Positions 39,557 to 48,804 of a DNA stretch of 64,000 nucleotides are shown here, piece by piece (positions within the stretch are counted from its first letter, which is position 1; every line of letters starts with the position of its first letter). Location of the stretch: NCBI RefSeq assembly GCF_000304475.1, contig NC_018942.1:186001-250000 (forward strand), read 5' to 3'. Made by a program: the position numbers and the translations under genes. The notes beneath the pieces are model-generated. The model was given only the letters and a program-made list of their open reading frames with translations. It was not told the DNA's origin and made no database searches. Source of the DNA: Kazachstania africana CBS 2517 (taxonomy: Eukaryota; Ascomycota; Saccharomycetes; Saccharomycetales; Saccharomycetaceae).

Positions 39557-40903
39557 TCAATCCATATTTTTTAACATTTCTTGCATATATTTATTTATAC
39601 GTCCTGCCAGAAGCGAATATTCCTGTTCAATTGCATCTATTTCATTATTAAACTCTTTTTTAAGTTCTGAGATCTCCGATTCGACTGACTTGAGCTCACC
39701 ATTTATTATATCTCGTTGAATTCGGGTATCTGCTTCCTTTAATTCGATCAAAATTTCTTCATTGTACTTCCTTTCCAATTCATTCAATTTATTTTGATTC
39801 TTTTGGCTCTGTATTTCTGTAGTTTTTTGAAGTTCATGAAATTTTACCTGCTGTTGATTTAGTTGATCTTTCAAGATAGCTAATTTATAGAGAATGTTTG
39901 AAGACAGAATTTCCTTCAAATTTTCACGATTCGTTAATAGTTGTTGTTTGACTTCAATTAATGAAACTTCTACCCTATGTGGTTCCTGCAATTCTGTGGA
40001 AATGATTCTTAAAAGGTCATATAGCTCATTAATAACCCTTTCAAAGGTCTGTACAGACGTTTCTAGGTTAGTTTGTTTTGTTTCCAAATTTGATAGAGTT
40101 TCTTGTTTTTCTTTCAAGATTTTGGAATATTCTGATATTTCAGAATTCAATTTGTTGATATCAGTCGTTGAATATTTATTCAATTTTTCTCTTTTTGATT
40201 CTAATTCAACGAATTGAAATCCTAAAGTTTCTAGTTCCTTTAATAACTTTTGTTTTTCTGTCTTGTAGTTATTGTAGTCAATGGAAAGGGTCTCTTGAAG
40301 TTTTGTCAGTTTTTTTAATTCGGTTTCCAAGTTCTTATTCTTGTTTTCAAGTTCATTAAGATCTTCTTCACTGTTTCCCTCCAAACTATCATTGATATGA
40401 CCAATTTGGTCTTCAATATCTTTAGTCTGTTGTCTTAGAAGATTAAAATCATCAAATTTTGATCGAAGTTCATTCAATAAATTCTCCATTTCATTGATAA
40501 ATTTCTTGCAATCGAACATTCTTTCCTCACGGAATCTAGCATAATTGACAACAGCACTAAGCATTCTCCTCGTTCTTTCGAAATCTGGCTTATTTAAATC
40601 CATCATATTGAAATCATCAATACCAACATCTTGAAAGAATTTATAGCATGTTTTATTCAACGTTAATATCTGTAAAGTACCAAAAAAGATGGCATCCTCG
40701 TCATCTGGAAGGTTTCTTGTTGCATCCAAGTAAGAATCCGATGAAACACCTGTAAAACCTTTCACAATTTGTTGATACAATTTTATGATGTAAGTCGAGG
40801 TTGGTTTTCGTATATTTTCCTCTGCAGCCAAGTTAAAATCGCAGCTCTGAAGACACATGACTATCTCTGGTACATCTAAAAGGGGAAAGGAATCTTTACT
40901 CAT
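39557..40903 (-). CDS. NUF2: Kinetochore protein Nuf2
   Basis: Subunit of the Ndc80 complex that binds microtubules at the outer kinetochore. The N-terminal ~130 residues have the calponin-homology-like Nuf2 domain (FPLLDVPEIVMCLQSCDFNLAAEENI); from ~140 to the end the sequence is almost wholly heptad-rich coiled coil with Glu/Lys/Leu. Length is 448 aa against 451 in S. cerevisiae. It converges with the sirtuin gene (46-bp gap) and diverges from NBA1, as in YOL068C-YOL069W-YOL070C. Confidence 0.95.
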   Translation of the reverse strand: MSKDSFPLLDVPEIVMCLQSCDFNLAAEENIRKPTSTYIIKLYQQIVKGFTGVSSDSYLDATRNLPDDEDAIFFGTLQILTLNKTCYKFFQDVGIDDFNMMDLNKPDFERTRRMLSAVVNYARFREERMFDCKKFINEMENLLNELRSKFDDFNLLRQQTKDIEDQIGHINDSLEGNSEEDLNELENKNKNLETELKKLTKLQETLSIDYNNYKTEKQKLLKELETLGFQFVELESKREKLNKYSTTDINKLNSEISEYSKILKEKQETLSNLETKQTNLETSVQTFERVINELYDLLRIISTELQEPHRVEVSLIEVKQQLLTNRENLKEILSSNILYKLAILKDQLNQQQVKFHELQKTTEIQSQKNQNKLNELERKYNEEILIELKEADTRIQRDIINGELKSVESEISELKKEFNNEIDAIEQEYSLLAGRINKYMQEMLKNMD

Positions 40904-41499
40904 GGTTCAATAATTCTTATATATGATATTTATAGTGTTTGAATAAGTATATGCTATTAAATATGATTTTTCTAAACAAACGTTTTTCATGTTAGTAAAG
41001 AAACGCGATACACGAAAAGAACATCGATGATGAATTGATATGACAACTGAGAGCGCAGTGACAATTTTGGAGCAAACGATACCAGAATACAAGAGCATCG
41101 AGGATTATGAGGTCTATTCTGTTCAGTTGCTCGAAAACCAAGCCGTTGGCCACGCCGATATATGTCGTATCGTACTCACATCCAGTTCCTACAATGCTAA
41201 CCACACATGACTCCACAACCTTCGCTTCCACCAGAGACACCAAGAGCAGCAGTTCCCATGTGTGGCAGCTCAAATCGCAATCAGCCCAAGTTGCTGGTTG
41301 CCAAGGCCACTGAAACTTCCTCCAATCTGTCTGCTCATCTCGTTTTTCATGATTGTTTGCATATTTCCTAATCGAGAACTCGCCTCGAGAAATCGAAATT
41401 GAATGATCCAAAGAAAAGTTTCGATTGATTCGAAGATTAAGAACAACTGGGAAAAGCCATTAAATAGCTAAGCTTGCCCCCGGTAGAACCCTGTCCGCC
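40904..41499. other. Divergent spacer NUF2 / NBA1
   Basis: 596 bp. The middle (about 41030-41340) is richer in G+C than usual spacers and is open in several frames: a 56-codon ATG ORF (41040-41210), an overlapping +1 frame open from 41062 to 41313, and a 139-codon antisense frame without an ATG. Promoters of NUF2 and NBA1 must lie here. Confidence 0.5.
41040..41210 (+). CDS. Possible small ORF, 56 codons, between NUF2 and NBA1
   Basis: ATG at 41040, TGA at 41208-41210. The product would be acidic at its start (MTTESAVTILEQTIPEYK...) and has a protein-like mix of residues. The overlapping +1 frame continues open to 41313 with a Ser/Thr-rich product, so a frameshifted or decayed gene is possible. 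I recognise no family, and local G+C content alone could keep frames open. Confidence 0.25.
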   Translation: MTTESAVTILEQTIPEYKSIEDYEVYSVQLLENQAVGHADICRIVLTSSSYNANHT

Positions 41500-42918
41500 A
41501 TGTCTGTGAATACTCAAAGATTGTCAGCAATGATAGACTCATTGAACAGTGGCAGCAGTGAAGACGACTTACTAAGCGTACGTCAAACTGTGTCACCCGC
41601 TAAAACGTCTCAACCTCTGAAATCCCCTACTGTTGACGAGTCCCCAACGTCTTTTAATAACAGATCAAGCATGATTTCTACGTATTCTGGTGTCGTTCAA
41701 GAAGGTATAGAAGTATCGTACGTGGTGAAAAAAGCTATTGTTAGTAGTCCCTTGAAAAATGAGGCCCAGTTAAAACCCAAATTACCAGATTTGCCATCCG
41801 AAGAAACCCTCAGGAAAACTAGTCTTGCAAATAGAAGTATAAGTCACTCTAATAGCACCGGCAATCTAATCGTCAATAATTTGCCTGACGGGAAGCCAGT
41901 TGAAAGATCAAGCTCAACGAGACATGGCACATTAAGACTGCTAACTAGTCCCAAACGTAAGGCAAAATATGATTCGATTAGCTCCGGTAACATGGCGAGC
42001 GAAAGCGGTTCTTCATACTACCAGGTGACAAGAGACGAAGATCCCGCAGATAATCGTGTGAGTGCAATTCAATTCAAATATAACGCAACGGAATCCATCC
42101 ATAATTTAGGTGAAGTCAATGAATCAGCTGAAAATGAGTCCATTGTTTCTAGTATTGTCCCTTCATTAACAATCAAGGATCATAGAGATGAAACTGAAAT
42201 TACGCCATTACGTACAGAACTCAATTCATTCAATCCTACTGTTCCCCCAAGAAATAAAAATAGACCTGCCTCAAGAATCTTTTCTCAAGGTAGTTTGTCT
42301 GATGAGGAAGAGAAAGATACACCAGAATTAATACTTGTCGGGTCCGACGATGATGATCATAAGGAACACAATATCGTGGAGGATTTGAAAATGTATGGAA
42401 ATGCAAAGATAAGGAATCCTTCAATAATTTCAGAAGCAAGCAATACGAAGTCAGAAGCTTATTATTCTGCGGCAAGTAATTTCTTAGCGGGAGATGATAG
42501 CAGCTACATAAGTAGACCATTACCTGGTTTACCAAATCGTGAAGATACATTAAGGAGAAGTGAATTTAAAAGCCAGGACAACACAACAGAATATGAAGAC
42601 ATAGGAAGTATAGACACAAAGGGGAAGCAGGAAGAGAAACCAACCAAAGGCAAGAAGAGGAATAATAATTCGAAAAACACTCGGATTTCAGACAATTTTG
42701 ACATTGACACATTGAATCAACTACTGACGTTGACGCGAGGGACATTGGTGGGTTCTGAATTCGCAAACTTAGGTATGAAATTGGAAGAGAAGAGACTTCT
42801 GGAAAGGCTAGTCGATTCCCTATCAAGATTGACGGCAGACATGATTTTAGACCCCGAACGGTATGAAGAGGGCCTCAGAAGGTTAGAAAAGGCCGCCAAG
42901 GCCCTAGATGGGTTTTAA
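41500..42918 (+). CDS. NBA1: Nba1, bud-neck protein
   Basis: In S. cerevisiae Nba1 marks old division sites at the bud neck with Nap1 and Nis1 and blocks Cdc42 re-activation there. The 472-aa protein (S. cerevisiae ~501) is mostly disordered and Ser/Asn/Glu-rich. The conserved part is the last ~65 residues (LTRGTLVGSEFANLGMKLEE..., ERLVDSLSRLTADMILDP), a helical module ending in KALDGF. PxxP-like and SSP phosphosite-like motifs are scattered through it. Identification rests on the C-terminus and on the NUF2-NBA1-SDH5 order (YOL069W-YOL071W). Confidence 0.85.
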   Translation: MSVNTQRLSAMIDSLNSGSSEDDLLSVRQTVSPAKTSQPLKSPTVDESPTSFNNRSSMISTYSGVVQEGIEVSYVVKKAIVSSPLKNEAQLKPKLPDLPSEETLRKTSLANRSISHSNSTGNLIVNNLPDGKPVERSSSTRHGTLRLLTSPKRKAKYDSISSGNMASESGSSYYQVTRDEDPADNRVSAIQFKYNATESIHNLGEVNESAENESIVSSIVPSLTIKDHRDETEITPLRTELNSFNPTVPPRNKNRPASRIFSQGSLSDEEEKDTPELILVGSDDDDHKEHNIVEDLKMYGNAKIRNPSIISEASNTKSEAYYSAASNFLAGDDSSYISRPLPGLPNREDTLRRSEFKSQDNTTEYEDIGSIDTKGKQEEKPTKGKKRNNNSKNTRISDNFDIDTLNQLLTLTRGTLVGSEFANLGMKLEEKRLLERLVDSLSRLTADMILDPERYEEGLRRLEKAAKALDGF

Positions 42919-43328
42919 TAAACCGATGGGTAGTTTTAACTTCATCTCTCCATAAATTTATATTTCTGAGTTGCATTCTACTTTTATATTTAACATTCAA
43001 ATTAATTGTATTCTTCTTAAACTCAATTCGCAATGAACAATATCAGGCTTGTAGATTCTGTTGTAATGTACTTGTTTTCCCAGTTGATAGGTTTATTTTA
43101 GAGAAAAAGCAGCAAACATCAACCACAGACGAATGGTATTCCACTTGCTCTTTCAATGCTCCATCTGACGTTTTGACAGAATCTATTGGAAATTAATTTA
43201 TAAAAATGTTCCAATCCAACATTTACCATAATGAAGGCAAGAACACGAATAGTTTAGTTAACAGGTTATATATCATATATGGGCAATTGAATAAATAAAA
43301 CTTTTATTTACATGTAGTACAAATTGTA
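42919..43328. other. Convergent 3' spacer NBA1 / SDH5
   Basis: 410 bp of AT-rich 3' flank. It contains TTTTATATTTA (42982-42992), a full 11/11 match to the S. cerevisiae ARS consensus WTTTAYRTTTW, and a near match at 42957. Convergent spacers often hold origins, but such matches are common in AT-rich DNA. No gene is seen. Confidence 0.4.
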
Positions 43329-43766
43329 TTAAAAATTTTCGAGGTTAGGCATTCTTAATATCTTTTTCTCTTCATTTTTACAAAAATCTCTTAGCTTCTG
43401 CAAGATTTCTGAATTCTTCCATCTTTCTGGTACTTCTTTATTGTGAATTTGTGTGATCCAGTAGTAAATATCCCAATCTAGCTCGTTCAAGAAAGCGTCG
43501 TATTCCTTCAGTTGATCCATCCCCATATTCTTCAAGTTCTTAGCAGCAAACCCGCTTAACAGTAAATCTGTTTCAAGGATACCTCTTTTGCGTGACTGGT
43601 AAATGAGTCTTGATCTCATGGTGTCGATAGATTCATTTACCCTTTTAATAGGTTCCATTTTAATTCTCGACAGTACATCGTCAGATGATTGGGAATAAGG
43701 TTTAATAGCATTGCAAAATGAAAGTGTGGACTTATAAGTCCCATACAATGCCCTTCTTGGTAGCAT
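43329..43766 (-). CDS. SDH5: Succinate dehydrogenase assembly factor Sdh5
   Basis: Mitochondrial matrix protein (SdhE/SDHAF2 family) that promotes attachment of FAD to the flavoprotein Sdh1. The N-terminus (MLPRRALYGTYKSTLSF) is a typical presequence with Arg and no acidic residues. The core has the family motif RKRGILETDLLLSGFA, including RGxxE, and the helical YDAFLNELDWDIYYWI segment. Length is 145 aa against 162 in S. cerevisiae Sdh5/Emi5 (YOL071W). It converges with NBA1. Confidence 0.95.
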   Translation of the reverse strand: MLPRRALYGTYKSTLSFCNAIKPYSQSSDDVLSRIKMEPIKRVNESIDTMRSRLIYQSRKRGILETDLLLSGFAAKNLKNMGMDQLKEYDAFLNELDWDIYYWITQIHNKEVPERWKNSEILQKLRDFCKNEEKKILRMPNLENF

Positions 43767-44205
43767 ATTGTATGTTAATGTCTAATAAAGTGGTTATTTA
43801 TCATATCCTCATCTCATGCATTGAGAAATTCGGAATTTTTGTACCAAATATTAGCCTGATATTACACCTAAAAGTATTAGGTTCAATTAATTAGCAGAGA
43901 GCTGAGGCAAGTAAAATATGCTGAATATGTGTATTAGGCTTCACTGATATTATAATGTGCGGAAAGACTTATTTTTAACCATCTCAATACATTAAGAAAT
44001 ATATGTTTGGAATCCAATGCTGCCAACTGCAAGTCAGCTGTTTTAACGATTCAACTGCGGTGTCCCGATTTTTGACCAGCGATATTGAAGAAAAGTCGAC
44101 TTGAGGTCGTGGATTGAAAAGACTTACCATTCAATCAGAATATAGGATAAGATTAGTAAAAGCGATCTTATTACACTGTACTTTACCCCAAGGCAACTAT
44201 CTTTC
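43767..44205. other. Divergent spacer SDH5 / helix-turn-helix gene
   Basis: 439 bp with no gene. A 10-bp palindrome AAGTCGACTT lies at 44093-44102, ~105 bp before the ATG of the HTH gene, followed by GAGGTCG; it could be a regulator site. Confidence 0.45.
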
Positions 44206-45681
44206 ATGATGTCTTCTGAGGAACTTTCAAATAATGTGCTAATTGAAAATTCTCTGATGCAGGATTCCATGGCAAACTACCCTAGAAGAATAGTAACTGG
44301 TTTTTTCAAGAATAGAGAAGTGATAATTACAGATCCTGAGATACTGACTAATGTGGCTAACCTGAATTATTCAGCTGTTGAGAAAGATACTTTTTTGACC
44401 AAAATACAAAAACAGCAGAAGAAGAGACGAATTATTGAAATGGCGACAACTTTTTATAATGTGAATAACCAATTAGCAGATGATGAAGCCAAGAAATTAT
44501 CTTTGACCTCTGTGGCCAAATTTTTTGGAATTGCAAGACAGTCCTTCAATGATCATATTAAGGGAGTGCACTTGAATTCGGCTATTCATGGCCATGCTAC
44601 AAGACCTTATCTGGAAGACGCAGACATTGATTTAATCAGGAATATAATTGTTACAATAAAGAATATCAATTATGACAATCCAAGCATGTACTATGGACAG
44701 AATCCCAATGGTGATAGTAGTGAAATTACGATATCTGATAAATACCTTAAGGATATCATAGAATTAGTAATGGCTAAAAAGGATTTTGACGCAAACGAGA
44801 TAGATCAACTGAAGAAAGAAGCCAAAACTATGAATGCAATGCAACATAATAATACAGGAGGTGGTTTTATGAATTCTCTTGACCCTGATATCTCCATTAA
44901 ACAACATGACTTTGCTTTCTTTCCGAATTTCATAAATAATCCCATAAATGCTATTATAACACATAAGATTGCATTACAAGACATTGACTCTATCCTAAAG
45001 CATTTAAATGACTTTCGCTTAAAGATAGACCCGACTAAGGAATTGAAATCCATCAGCAAGAGGACTGTAAATCGGTCAAGAAAGAGAATTGGTATTAGTG
45101 CATCGCAAAAAAAATCGAAAGAAAGTGTACTAGAAAATGATCAAGGGATAGATATCAATATAACGCCTGACCATAGTCCCCAAGGTATTCTAGATTCCTC
45201 AGGGTCTACGATCCAAAATTTAATGAGTTTGGCAAACAGCATCATGAACCAACCTGTTATTACTAACGTGCCTGTACTAAATAGAGCTCCAATGAACAAG
45301 GAAGAAGAAAAAATATCAGCATTATTCACAAGAATGGAAAATATAATACAAGACAAAGATATAGATAGAAATTGTGTGGGAAAATTGAAGGAGTATAGAA
45401 AATTAGCTCAAGAAGCAGTCAAAAATGCACCAATTACAAACGGTAGCAAAAAAAACTCTCCAGCTATTTCAATGTACAATAAATATATGTTGAAACAATT
45501 TAATGCTCTCACTCATGTTATTATGAAGCTATCCTTCGAAAATAAAGTGTTAACCAGAGAGAGACATGATGATACAACCAATTTATTAGTTAATAATACT
45601 GCAACTAGCCGGTCAATGGAGGCTTACTTTATACCTAATAAAAGGCCAAGACACAATGAGATCACTTCACTAGATCAATAA
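44206..45681 (+). CDS. Unrecognised protein with psq/CENP-B-like helix-turn-helix
   Basis: 491 aa, not matched to any S. cerevisiae protein I remember. After a ~65-residue acidic start there is a basic patch (QKKRR, 71-75) and at 98-120 a helix-turn-helix of the kind at the N-terminus of pogo/Fot1/CENP-B-type transposases and psq-type factors (SLTSVAKFFGIARQSFNDHIKG), followed by HATRPYLEDADIDLIRN. A second basic stretch lies at ~284-305 (SKRTVNRSRKRIG). The middle and C-terminus are Asn/Ser/Met-rich and helical. No DDE nuclease triad is apparent, so it is not an active transposase. In S. cerevisiae SDH5 and THP1 are neighbours with nothing between. It is likely a DNA-binding regulator, perhaps domesticated from a transposase; the function is unknown. 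Confidence 0.8.
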   Translation: MMSSEELSNNVLIENSLMQDSMANYPRRIVTGFFKNREVIITDPEILTNVANLNYSAVEKDTFLTKIQKQQKKRRIIEMATTFYNVNNQLADDEAKKLSLTSVAKFFGIARQSFNDHIKGVHLNSAIHGHATRPYLEDADIDLIRNIIVTIKNINYDNPSMYYGQNPNGDSSEITISDKYLKDIIELVMAKKDFDANEIDQLKKEAKTMNAMQHNNTGGGFMNSLDPDISIKQHDFAFFPNFINNPINAIITHKIALQDIDSILKHLNDFRLKIDPTKELKSISKRTVNRSRKRIGISASQKKSKESVLENDQGIDINITPDHSPQGILDSSGSTIQNLMSLANSIMNQPVITNVPVLNRAPMNKEEEKISALFTRMENIIQDKDIDRNCVGKLKEYRKLAQEAVKNAPITNGSKKNSPAISMYNKYMLKQFNALTHVIMKLSFENKVLTRERHDDTTNLLVNNTATSRSMEAYFIPNKRPRHNEITSLDQ

Positions 45682-45703
45682 AATAATTATTTACAGTACA
45701 TAG

Positions 45704-47098
45704 TTAGTTATCCAACCAAGCATCTTCGCTGTTCAATGGGAACATAGCCAGGATCCTCTCATCAATCGGTGGTAAGACGTCGTTAATGTTTTGAGTTTTT
45801 TGGAAGACACAAACTTTCAATAGCGGGTAGCAGTTTCCTCGTAAATATCCCAAGTTGATTAATGTTACAAGTACATTCTCCACATTTTTGTAGTTGTGAA
45901 TACCATTGTAAATTGAAATTTTATTCAAGTCTGGTCTGTCACTATCATCACCAATTGATAATTTCATCATTCTTTCAAGCACATCAAATGGTAATCTATT
46001 CAGGTTTTGCGATATTGACCATTCCATTATTGTTTTTCTGACAAGATATCTGTAGGCAATCATCGGTAGCTTTTCCAAAAAGATAATTAACAGATACCTA
46101 TGAGACAAGTCCCTTTCATTATGCTGTAACCACAAATTTAATCCTTTAATGTTTCCTTCTCTAATATAGTGGGCCAATTTTATATAACTAGAGGCTAATT
46201 GTAGATCCAATGCTTCGATCAACTTGAAGTTCGGTAATTTACCCATTATCAGTCCAGCTGGAATTAGGTACCTCAGTATTTTCAAGGCGTTTTTCTTAAT
46301 TGATGGGTGCACATTATAACCTAGCAGATTATAAGCAGAGCACAATAAGTCAAATGCGCTATTCAACTGTACGAAAGAGTTGGTGATCCTTGCATTTGTC
46401 AAATAATATTTTCCCAATAAATATCTGTATTCAATCCGTTGCGTTAATGGGTATTCACTGAAATTTTCAATAGAACTCTTTGGTTTGAAGTTTTTGAAAA
46501 TATTAGAGCATAATTGTGGAGAGTCTATTTTGAAATAGATATTGTTTAACTTATTGACTAAATATAACAGGATAGCCTGTTTTCCTTGGAGCACGTTTCC
46601 ATTAGTATTAGCCTCACTGTGTGGTTTAATACTGTTAAATAATTTGGAAATGATAGAAGAAGTATGCGATAGGAATTGGTATTGCCTTGTACCGAGGAGT
46701 ACATAATTTTCATCCAACGTCGTAGCAAACGGTATTATAAATTCAGTAATGGATAGAAACACTTCAATTAATTTGTCAATAGGGTATGAGTCGTTCAATA
46801 GACAATTATTAAGATCGGAATAAAAATTGAATATAATGTCCACATTTTCCCATGTAGACCATGGATCCACATCTCTAGAGAATTTTAAGAACGATAGAAT
46901 CATAATATTGAATCTGGTCCATTTACCATTGTGGAAATTTTGTGATTCGACAAGTTTATCTAGTTCTCTATTATCAAATCGTTGTAATTCATTTTGTAGA
47001 GATGATATAAGACTGCCGTTTTTTTTCAAGTCAATTGATAACACATCATAATTAGAAGCTCTTATTTGCTGGAAGAGCCCTGCTAACGCTTGCTGCAT
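45704..47098 (-). CDS. THP1: Thp1, TREX-2 mRNA export subunit
   Basis: PCI-domain scaffold of TREX-2, which links transcription to mRNA export at the nuclear pore with Sac3, Sem1 and Sus1. The sequence is helical throughout; the C-terminal third carries the PCI/winged-helix segment (YLVRKTIMEWSISQNLNRLPF, VENVLVTLINLGYLRG). Length is 464 aa (S. cerevisiae ~455). The frame continues to a TTG at 47101; the first ATG is 47098. It converges with the HTH gene, leaving only 22 bp between the stops, and diverges from UPF3. Confidence 0.9.
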   Translation of the reverse strand: MQQALAGLFQQIRASNYDVLSIDLKKNGSLISSLQNELQRFDNRELDKLVESQNFHNGKWTRFNIMILSFLKFSRDVDPWSTWENVDIIFNFYSDLNNCLLNDSYPIDKLIEVFLSITEFIIPFATTLDENYVLLGTRQYQFLSHTSSIISKLFNSIKPHSEANTNGNVLQGKQAILLYLVNKLNNIYFKIDSPQLCSNIFKNFKPKSSIENFSEYPLTQRIEYRYLLGKYYLTNARITNSFVQLNSAFDLLCSAYNLLGYNVHPSIKKNALKILRYLIPAGLIMGKLPNFKLIEALDLQLASSYIKLAHYIREGNIKGLNLWLQHNERDLSHRYLLIIFLEKLPMIAYRYLVRKTIMEWSISQNLNRLPFDVLERMMKLSIGDDSDRPDLNKISIYNGIHNYKNVENVLVTLINLGYLRGNCYPLLKVCVFQKTQNINDVLPPIDERILAMFPLNSEDAWLDN

Positions 47099-47304
47099 CA
47101 ATATGTCAAGCTCTATTTATCGATATATATACATATATAGTTTTTATAGTTTTTCAGTAGATGAAGAACTTTTATAATTTTCAATATTGGGCGAAGTGAA
47201 AAATTTACAGGATGCCTTTTTTTTCATTGAATGTTAAAAGGAAGAGATTAAGAAGTGGATGAACTCACTAGTCAGTTGTTGTTGAGATCTTTCAAAGCTA
47301 TGCA

Positions 47305-48495
47305 ATGGAGGAGATACAGAAGAGTTCAAGAAACAAACCAAGGCGAAGAGATGGGCCCAAGTTCCATGGTAATAAATCGAAGAATGCAGCAACAAACTCC
47401 ATAGAGAACTCTAATAAACTAGGTGGTAAAAGTGTCTCTAACAGAGGAAAAGAACTAACACCTGGCCAAGAAAGTGGCTCAGAGACCAATGAAGGTTCTA
47501 AGAAAACCAATTCTAGAAGACCCGCCAACAGGAATAAGAGGAATAAGAGGAAAAGAGATCGCAATAGAAATTCAGAAAATGACGAGTTCAAGTTAGTTAT
47601 GCGGTTGCTTCCGCCAAATATAACCGAGCAAAGTTTTAAAAAAACGATTGAGGCTGTATTGGGTGAAGATATGTTTGCAAAGTGGAAAATTACTGATTTT
47701 TACTATGTCAAAGGGCACTATTCCAGCAAACTTTTTACGCCACCAACTTATTCCAGAGCTTACCTAACCTTTCAGACGATGGAAAATCTTAACGACTTCT
47801 CTCAGAAATGCCATAAGATTAGTTTTGTTGATGACAGGGACAATGCTACCACAGCAAAATTTAAGATATCATTTTACGTCAAGAAATTGAACAATAATCA
47901 GCATAACCCTAAACTTAATATGGAAGGAACGCTAGAGAACGATGAATTGTTCAAAAATTTTATGAAATCAATGAAATTAATGGAGGATAAAGAGCATCCT
48001 GAATTTGCATTCAATACTTTCAGTATTCTCAAACCGATCGAAAAGGAATTTGCTAAGCAGAAAATGGCTGAAAAATTGATTGAGAAAAAGACTGAAGCTG
48101 CGTTATTTTACTTAGCTGGTAGTAACGAGAAGGAGAAGAGGAAGAAGAAGAAATCTAAGAAGAAAACGGCTGAAGGTGATAGACCAAAGAAATCAAAGAA
48201 AAGAAGTAGACAAAAGAAGAGGAAAGCTTTTGCAGAAGATGTTCAGGCTTCAGTTCCAAAAAATAACAACATAGTCATTCTAGAAGCTGCAGGAAAGAAA
48301 GAACTACAGAAAAGGAAGAGGCTACAATTACAAAAAGAAGTCACATCTAATAAAGTTCATGAAAGCAAAGGTCCTTCCAAGACAAATTCAAAACCCAAAT
48401 CTTCACTGAGAAGTTACAATGCAAATGAATCGATGTCAAAAAATCCTGGAAAAAGGGCTGAACCTGTGAAAGTTCTGAGAAGAGAAACCAGCTGA
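47305..48495 (+). CDS. UPF3: Nonsense-mediated decay factor Upf3
   Basis: Component of the nonsense-mediated mRNA decay surveillance complex that binds Upf2. The Smg4/UPF3 RNP-like domain is at ~92-195 (FKLVMRLLPPNITEQSFKK, DFYYVKGHYSSKLF, YSRAYLTFQT). Both flanks are highly basic: Lys/Arg/Asn-rich 1-90 and several KKKRK-like runs at 270-320 that could be nuclear signals. Length is 396 aa (S. cerevisiae 387). In S. cerevisiae UPF3 is YGR072W. TGAAAAATTT (47197-47206) lies in the promoter. The presence of this YGR gene here marks a synteny junction with THP1. Confidence 0.95.
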   Translation: MEEIQKSSRNKPRRRDGPKFHGNKSKNAATNSIENSNKLGGKSVSNRGKELTPGQESGSETNEGSKKTNSRRPANRNKRNKRKRDRNRNSENDEFKLVMRLLPPNITEQSFKKTIEAVLGEDMFAKWKITDFYYVKGHYSSKLFTPPTYSRAYLTFQTMENLNDFSQKCHKISFVDDRDNATTAKFKISFYVKKLNNNQHNPKLNMEGTLENDELFKNFMKSMKLMEDKEHPEFAFNTFSILKPIEKEFAKQKMAEKLIEKKTEAALFYLAGSNEKEKRKKKKSKKKTAEGDRPKKSKKRSRQKKRKAFAEDVQASVPKNNNIVILEAAGKKELQKRKRLQLQKEVTSNKVHESKGPSKTNSKPKSSLRSYNANESMSKNPGKRAEPVKVLRRETS

Positions 48496-48804
48496 GGAAA
48501 TATTTGGTGATAATGATATCAAACTACGAAGAAGGCTGTATCAAATACTACGAGTCATTTCCAAATGGATAATTAGTTTTAGTTTTATACGACTTTCCAG
48601 ACAAAATTGAGAAAACTTTTTGCTTTCATTTTTATCAACATGTTTGAGAATTAGTAGATATTATATATGTTTCTATAATTCAGGCACTGTCGCCAAAGTC
48701 GAGTACTTTGCCATGCCTCGAGCAACTATTTATAATTAGAAAGTCTATTATAATGATAAGAAAACTCCGTTTTCATATACCAATGATACAAGAAGCACTT
48801 TCAA
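48496..48804. other. Convergent spacer UPF3 / PRP38
   Basis: 309 bp of 3' flank. In S. cerevisiae SMD1 (YGR074W) lies between these two genes; no Sm-fold ORF is present here. Confidence 0.55.

Noticed and set aside
40992..41411. 139-codon antisense ORF in the NUF2-NBA1 spacer
   Set aside because: It begins with TTG and has only one late internal ATG. The residue pattern (many Cys, Leu and Ile) looks like the reverse of the plus-strand frames.
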